A stretch of 64,000 nucleotides of DNA from Mariannaea sp. PMI_226 (lineage: Eukaryota; Ascomycota; Sordariomycetes; Hypocreales; Nectriaceae), in assembly GCA_024336345.1 (NCBI GenBank), contig JANFOG010000003.1, positions 3,974,501 through 4,038,500 on the forward strand, in the 5' to 3' direction. The position numbers and the translations under genes are program-made. Below the pieces are notes generated by a model. It was not told where the DNA came from. It searched no databases and saw nothing but the letters and a program-made list of their open reading frames with translations. Numbering within the stretch: position 1 is the stretch's first letter; each line of letters begins with the position of its first letter. Below, in pieces: positions 58,271 through 64,000 of this stretch.

Positions 58271-59161
58271 GAACTCAACAGTGAAATAGGGGCATGTGAT
58301 CGAATCACGGACGTAAGTGGCATTCTGGATCTGGAAGCGGTATTTTGGGTTGAATCCTCTAAGCGATAGCCAATACGCGCAGTCGGGTCGAATGTCCCAC
58401 GCCCAATCCGCCTCTTCAGCTCCTGCTTCGTCCAAGAGGGGAGGGACGCGCCAGTGAGCAGTTTCCTTGGGAGGACTTACGAGCTGCAACATACGCTCTG
58501 CGCGAAATTGCCTGTCCTGAGATACCGATCGTGATCTGCGCTCGCCACGCAAAAATTGTTCCTTGGCCAAGGTGGCGAATTCTTCTTCGCATAAGTTTTG
58601 GCCCCTCATTTCCTTGTATTCCGCAGTGATGTCTTTGACAGCATCGTCGTCAACCGTGATCCAGACGTAGGTCCCGCTCAGCCCCGTGATGCTTCTATAG
58701 TCTATCGGTTCGTCATTCTCCGGCTGTGCGGTACCGAAATGGGAGAAGGCGCTTGGCACAATCGAGTTGGTATCGTTTATGACGATCCCTCGCGGTTTTA
58801 GAACCATGGAGGTGAATTTCGGGCTCCGAGGTGAAATGGTTCGCGCATTGTTCGTTACAGAGCTTTCGAGGGTGGTTACCGAACCTTGGGAGTCGAACAC
58901 GCTTCGAGCAGATACAGTGCCACTTTGTCTTCCAGCGTTGCTGGTTTGGCGTGGGGTTCGAGTAGAAGAATGACTGGCTTTTGAGCCTTTGGACGACATC
59001 TCGTTCGAAGAGGCCACCAATTGCCAAATCCTTGCCGTTTCGTCAGGATCGGTATCTTCGACTTTTAGGTCGGAAAGTGATGATGGCTCGAGGCCAGGTG
59101 GTTGTTGCAGGGTGTCACCACTACGGGCTGGCTCCATGCAATATTCCGTATAGGCAGACAT
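58256..59161 (-). pseudogene. 3'-truncated gene of unknown family
   Basis: From ATG 59161 about 300 codons are open. The N-terminal half is Ser/Thr-rich and looks disordered. The C-terminal half looks folded (G-T-Y-V-W-I-T-V-D-D-D, W-A-W-D-I-R-P-D-C-A-Y-W-L-S). The last natural segment is Y-F-T-V-E-F at about 58270; the final few codons belong to the reverse strand of the adjoining NACHT gene. The protein is therefore cut by the same breakpoint that cuts the NACHT gene. The family resembles conserved fungal hypothetical proteins but I cannot name it. Confidence 0.55.
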
Positions 59162-59984
59162 CAATCCAAGGGGGACAGCATCTGGACTCAGGTGTCACAA
59201 ACAGAGGGGTTGTATGACATGGCGTCCGGCTTTTAGACACATGCGTTAGTGATTCACGAGGCCTGTGTTGTTTCAACGGAGCGCGCATGCACTCCCCTAT
59301 GTGTTTGTTTACTAATGCCGTTGGTGCGTGAACTGGTTATTCTTCGGGTAAACAGCATCTCTTGTTCGGCTTGTCGCTTAGCTGTGGCCAATCAAATCAA
59401 TGTTACCTCTCTACGCAACATTGGCCATTGGGCAGGGATTCTGAAGGTTAAAGTCGAGGCGCGAATGTTCTCACCATCACTGTGCAATATTGACCCATCC
59501 AGGCGGTGACTTACTAATCATCTTTGAGCGATGTGAGGTTAAGCAAAGTGTTGCTTTAGCTTAAGCCTATGCTGTGAATTGATGGAGAGCAAAGGGGTAT
59601 CCACACAACTAGTTTACTAGCCATTGTTCTATGTTCTAGCTTCCTAACCGTTGAGCAGGTAACATAATTGCACCTTAGGCGGCCCCAGGCGGGCTTCGCA
59701 TATCCTACCCTAAAGTACCCATTAACCTTCTGTGCCTCGCTCCAGATAAAGAAGGTTTTATTCAGTTCCTGAAAAACTGTTAGATTTCGCAGGAAGACTG
59801 CACTGATATCTCCCGCTGACGGGAGCACAGTTTGGAAAAACAAATTTAGGTATCAGAAATGATGATGAAATGTCGGATGCAAAGGATCGCGATGCTATTC
59901 TTGAAAGGGCGGGAAAAGGGGGCCAGAAGGACGGAAAAACGGGGACCCCTGCTTTTAAGTAAGGGGAGGAACTTTTTATGACTA
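59162..59984. other. Intergenic stretch with no supported gene
   Basis: Frames at 59249-59509 (+) and 59556-59843 (-) lack domains or splice support. It also holds the upstream region of the truncated minus-strand gene. Confidence 0.4.
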
Positions 59985-60120
59985 TGGCCCAGTCTAGCCT
60001 AGCTACCCTAGAGTAGATCGTCGCAGCTCGACACGTCCTCTTGCCCTTACGGGATTATATGTGTGGCCCATGGTGCCCTCAGGACGGTAATAAATCAAAC
60101 AAACAAACAAACAAACAAAG
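59985..60120 (+). mobile_element. SINE-like element, copy 2
   Basis: Partner of the sequence at 28755-28866, with shared blocks CACGTCC, TTGCCC/TGCCCC, GGCCC and GGACGG followed by TAATAAATCAA. It ends in an (AAAC)n run at 60096-60118. The head contains TAGCCTAGCTACC, close to a polymerase III A box, and CAGCTCGACACG, loosely like a B box. No coding frame. Confidence 0.45.
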
Positions 60121-63100
60121 CCTCGCTCCAGATGGCCTGTGGAATGACGAGAAGTGAGCGGGATAGTTCACATCCCTGTTACTAACTGAACTGCAGCTGC
60201 ACCCTAGACATAAAGTATACTGCACAAAAAGCCAGGAAGACCGCTGACACATTTCCGTCCCTCCAACTTGTTTCCAGCCTGAGTTGATGCTCACGATTGA
60301 ACAAAAATCAGGCTCGACTGAACCAGAGCCAACGATAGCCTCACAAGCGTCACCAATTCATCTGGCAACCGAGCTCCAAGGCTGAAGAATATTCGTCTAT
60401 ATGGCTTGATCTGTCACTAGACACTAGTTCATCTAAACTATTGTGCAAGCTCTTTGGGTCTGGCGACTAGTGTCACTTCCTTTTCAGATGTGGATGAGGG
60501 TAACCTGGAGACGCAATTGAATAATTAATGTTTGTTGGTTGGTCGCTTCAATCATGGTGGAGAGTACCTGGTAAAGACTGCCGTCAAGTGATGCTTGCTT
60601 GTGTGACGTGGTAGAGAGGGCGCTGCAGTGGGGAGCCTTAAAGTCCGCCATGGTGGAAGGATTCCATGACATCCTTGAGACTGATGGGTCATGTCTCATC
60701 TACAAGCGGCTCGGTCACATCCCCTTCCTCGATCCAAAAGGCTTGGTTCCTTGGAAATGTTGAAATTCTTTCAACAGTATGTATAGAACTATGATATGGT
60801 TTTGGAGCCCTGAGTGCCGTAAACGGTCATTCGAGTGTCATGTAGATGAGAATGATAATAAGCTGTTACTTCTTATGCACTTTTGGAGGATTCAGTCTTT
60901 GCACGCCTTCTATTCTACTGAATGTGGATACCAATATTTCTTGGTTGGTTCGATCAAGGAAGTAGTGTCGCTAGACTCATTACCATCGCGGTACAACGTG
61001 AGGCTGGTGTTTCTTGAGTTGACCTAGTTGCACATCGTACTTGCGTTCCGGGATGCTCTGGGAAGCCATGTCTTGGTATCTGAGACCACCTAATAACCTG
61101 GCTGTTAAATCTCGGAGTCTCGGCGAGTCCATTTCTCCGTTAAAACGCGTTCAGTTCACCTGACAACCAAAAAAATAAATAAACAACATTATCCCCAAAT
61201 ATAAACAATATTCTTCTTGGCTTGTCGTGGGGAGATCACCTTGTTGTAAGTCACTTCAGTCCAGTATCTAGTACACTCTTTTTCGAATCCAGAGCATCCC
61301 AGCGGTTACGTCCAGCACACTCGTTTTTTGATCCAAAGGCTCCGCTCAGGCTCCACCCTCGCGCTCAATGTGCTATTTAATTCATCAGCATCAATATATC
61401 GATGAGTTCACGCTACACCAGAATCCACCTTCCTCCGTATCCATTTGCTTGGACGCAGAAGTATGACGTGGCCAATCATGGGAATCATTGCGGACAGGGG
61501 CTGATCAAATTTGGCAGGAGTTCTCCCACAATACCAGCATCAAAAGTCATGTCCCTGTCGGGGCCTCATCCTGGACACAACTCATCCACGGACTAGCAGG
61601 CCGGCAGCATGAATTATTGCTCCCCCTTCGTGATCATGTAAGGGTGGTCCCCCTCCTGCATTAATATGCCGGAACGCCAAAGCGATCTCGTTGCTTGAGT
61701 ACATAACACGAGATACTGGAGCTGTGTTTTGGGGTTTCGCCCTTCTGTTTCCACCCCTCAATGCTGGGAAACTCCTGGACTGAGTATGGCATGGTTCTTT
61801 GCTGTTATTCTATTCTCTATTCTGAGATTGAGTTTCCTCTAGTATTGGCTGATCTTAAGATGCATCTTCGTTTTCCTCGTGGTTTGATTCCAAACCTCGC
61901 ATTGATTGGCCACATCGGCATCTTCCAACCCCATACAGGGACATGTCAACACAGAGCTAATCATCATGTTAATAGGCGAAGAAGAAGCGGGTTGTTTTTA
62001 TCTGGACTTGCTGTTTATGCCCTTGTTCAGGCATGCGCGTCTCAACGCCGCGCTGTCCTGGTTGCGGCATAGAGCGTTGCGAGAATTGCCGCATAGAAAA
62101 AACTATCGTTAGAGAATGAGCTTTTCAGCTCAGCTCTATGCTATCCGAGCTCTCATCAAAGAGAAGGCAGAAATACGTCGCCCCCTCATATTAATACGAG
62201 CTGTCTTTACAAGGTCTGCCACGGGACACAGACTTTCAGATGATCCTGACTTTCTCCATTTACAATTTCCTATGTCTATTCATCATCTTTTTTTTTTTTT
62301 TTTTTTTTCATATTTGGATACTATTCCTTTTAATGTCGCAAACCTTTCTTTTGGACTTGGTTTTGCATTTGCTTCAGCAAGGAAATGTAGCACAACTGAG
62401 GTCTTATACTAAACATTTTATCTGTACTCTTAAAGAGATGGAAATCGCGAATTAGTTCCTCCGCTGGACAAAGACAGAAATTGCCTGGTAACGGTTCGGT
62501 TTCGGATCTCCCCTCAAGTGTGGAATTGCTTGGCGGTTGTATAGATTGTATTATAGCATCCGATATCCACAAAACTCAGCAAGAACCACGAGAACAGAGA
62601 ACCTCAACGTTCGGATGGATAGATGTCGTGACATGGTGACATACTTCGTTCTGAGAGGCCAAGGGACAATTTTATCAGTGGATAAAGTGTTAATTGCCAC
62701 TCAATTGCTCATCTGAAATACGTCACGACCAATCAGGAATAAGTTCCAATCTGCAAATTTTCAAATGGCACCAAGGGAGGGGACATAGTCCCATAAACAA
62801 TAACAAGCATAAGAAGAATCGGGTATATAAATGAGCCACGATGCACCACGCCGAGTTTTGCGTCTGCCTTTCCATGAAATCTCCCCAATTATAAGTTATA
62901 TTCTCTTTCTCGGAATCCTCGGATGTCGAAATCTTCGGGCAATATCTGAGGGCCTCAGCCTCATATTCGGTGAGCGCAGCTCAATCGCCCGATGATGTCT
63001 TGTGACTCGGCTCTCGTGGGAGGGCGAGAGAGGCCATATCTGGAAACACGTATGAACGCAGGCTTTAAATGCAGAAATTTGGACCGTTATGGTGGCGATG

Positions 63101-64000
63101 CTGTTTTCAACATCCAAATTGAGGGTCCCTTGTTGACGCCCGACAATGCACACGTTAGGCTGGCGAAGGCCCGTCTTCGATCACGAGAATCATTTAAGTA
63201 ATAAACCCCTACCTTTCTAGAAGGAGACTGGTGGATATTAGGTAGCTCCTGGGATAATCTCCCCGGTTATTTCAAATAGGGAGCTGCCACGTTGTTATCC
63301 GACTCAGCCTGAAAAGCAGTATGTGTAAGCCCATGATGTTGGGCCTTAATTTTTTTCGACAAATGGCAATCGTTTGCTTTGCGTTGGCCTCTGCAAGTGT
63401 GCAAGGCATCTGTATTAGGGGCCCTCCGCCAGGTCTGATATGTACGAAGTTAACCACGATTTGGGGATTATTCAAGGCATCCGGAACGACTCACTATTAT
63501 CTACGTTAAAGGATCCTACCCGTTTGTGCCGTAAATAATTGCCTCATTTCAAATTTCCGAGCTGCATTGCCTTGGAATCTCATCAGTTCGACAAGTTGAG
63601 ATGATACTTCTCTCTGTTTATCTTGTCTCTGCATTCTGCTAGTCCTCAGACCATACCCAATCAAATATCCTCAGCTGTCCATCCAGGGCCCAAACAGTAT
63701 CCTTTTGTCCTAACCGATTGGCCGAGACGAAATCATATTTTTCTTTCAATATGAAGCCAGATAAGAGCGGGATAAAGCTCGGGATCATATTGACATATCC
63801 TGATGGACGAGCCAGCGATGTTGAGAGAAATTTGGAAATTCGGAGTCTTCCTTTCAGAAAATGCCTGAAGAAGAACAAGAGAATATTGAGACGTAAATTG
63901 TCAAATCAACTAAAAAGACAGCAACTGCGTAACCGACCACTTGGACGTGGAACTTCGGATAGAACTTGTCACGGCAATTCAAGAACCATGAAGCTTGTCT
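60121..64000. other. Gene-poor right end of the window
   Basis: I see no supported gene. A pure T run (62290-62310) is a simple repeat. A TATATAAA box at about 62823 is followed by short frames only. A minus-strand frame at 63639-63878 (79 codons) is hydrophobic but matches nothing I know. The segment may contain further decayed elements that only a database search would show. Confidence 0.45.

Noticed and set aside
62280..62312. Long T run as a poly(A) tail of a retroelement
   Set aside because: No element body or target duplication was found next to it; treated as a simple repeat.
63639..63878. Minus-strand frame of 79 codons near the right edge
   Set aside because: Unrecognised, short and without a clear leader or splice partner; it could be an exon of a gene outside the window but cannot be supported.

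Overview
The window is nuclear DNA from a filamentous ascomycete. It most resembles the accessory genome of an Aspergillus/Penicillium-type fungus (Eurotiomycetes), although the species cannot be named from the sequence alone. The evidence is GT-AG introns of about 45-80 bp with CTAAC/CTGAC-like branch points, families restricted to fungi (DUF4246, FluG-type DUF3435, Clr5, NACHT-type STAND proteins with PNP or ankyrin domains), and AT-rich islands with decayed transposons of the kind left by repeat-induced mutation. Genes are sparse, many are broken, and housekeeping genes are nearly absent. This suggests a dispensable, fast-changing region such as a subtelomere or genomic island.

Layout. 0-9 kb: a GNAT acetyltransferase (-), a decayed stretch bounded by two diverged direct repeats, a paraoxonase-like gene (+) and a DUF4246 gene (-) that seems to lack the usual metal-binding histidines. 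9.4-14.1 kb: two dead NACHT genes, the second ending in ankyrin repeats. 15.8-17.5 kb: a membrane-anchored lectin-like beta-propeller protein (-). 18.4-19.2 kb: a dead Tc1/mariner-like element. 19.9-23.4 kb: a divergent pair of secreted-protein genes. 26.5-30.5 kb: a doubtful micro-exon gene and a cysteine-rich secreted protein that resembles KP4-like killer toxins. 32.6-33.0 kb: a STAND N-terminal fragment. 33.7-35.6 kb: an intact seven-exon cytochrome P450 (-). 36.2-37.5 kb: a membrane protein that has lost its 5' end, next to an AT-rich island (37.7-38.7 kb).

39.7-43.6 kb: a DUF3435/FluG-type tyrosine-recombinase-like gene with one frameshift, followed on the same strand by a small basic protein and a minimal MADS-box-like protein. 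45.1-47.0 kb: an F-box gene start fused out of frame to a 5'-truncated GH78 rhamnosidase. 48.3-48.7 kb: a single-domain Clr5 protein. 49.3-54.1 kb: an intact NLR of about 1,543 residues (PNP-NACHT-ankyrin) carrying about 21 very similar ankyrin repeats, including an exact 84-bp tandem duplication. 55.1-56.8 kb: a truncated gene with a HIGH-like motif and a dead APH-type kinase. 57.2-59.2 kb: a frameshifted NACHT gene abutting a 3'-truncated gene on the opposite strand. 59.2-64 kb holds no gene I can support, apart from a SINE-like element.

The common theme is turnover of self/non-self recognition genes (one live NLR and at least four dead ones) beside recombinase and transposon debris and secreted or surface proteins. 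At least two chimeric junctions show that rearrangement is still shaping the region. The DUF3435 gene and NLR content recall Starship giant transposons, but no element ends could be proven here.
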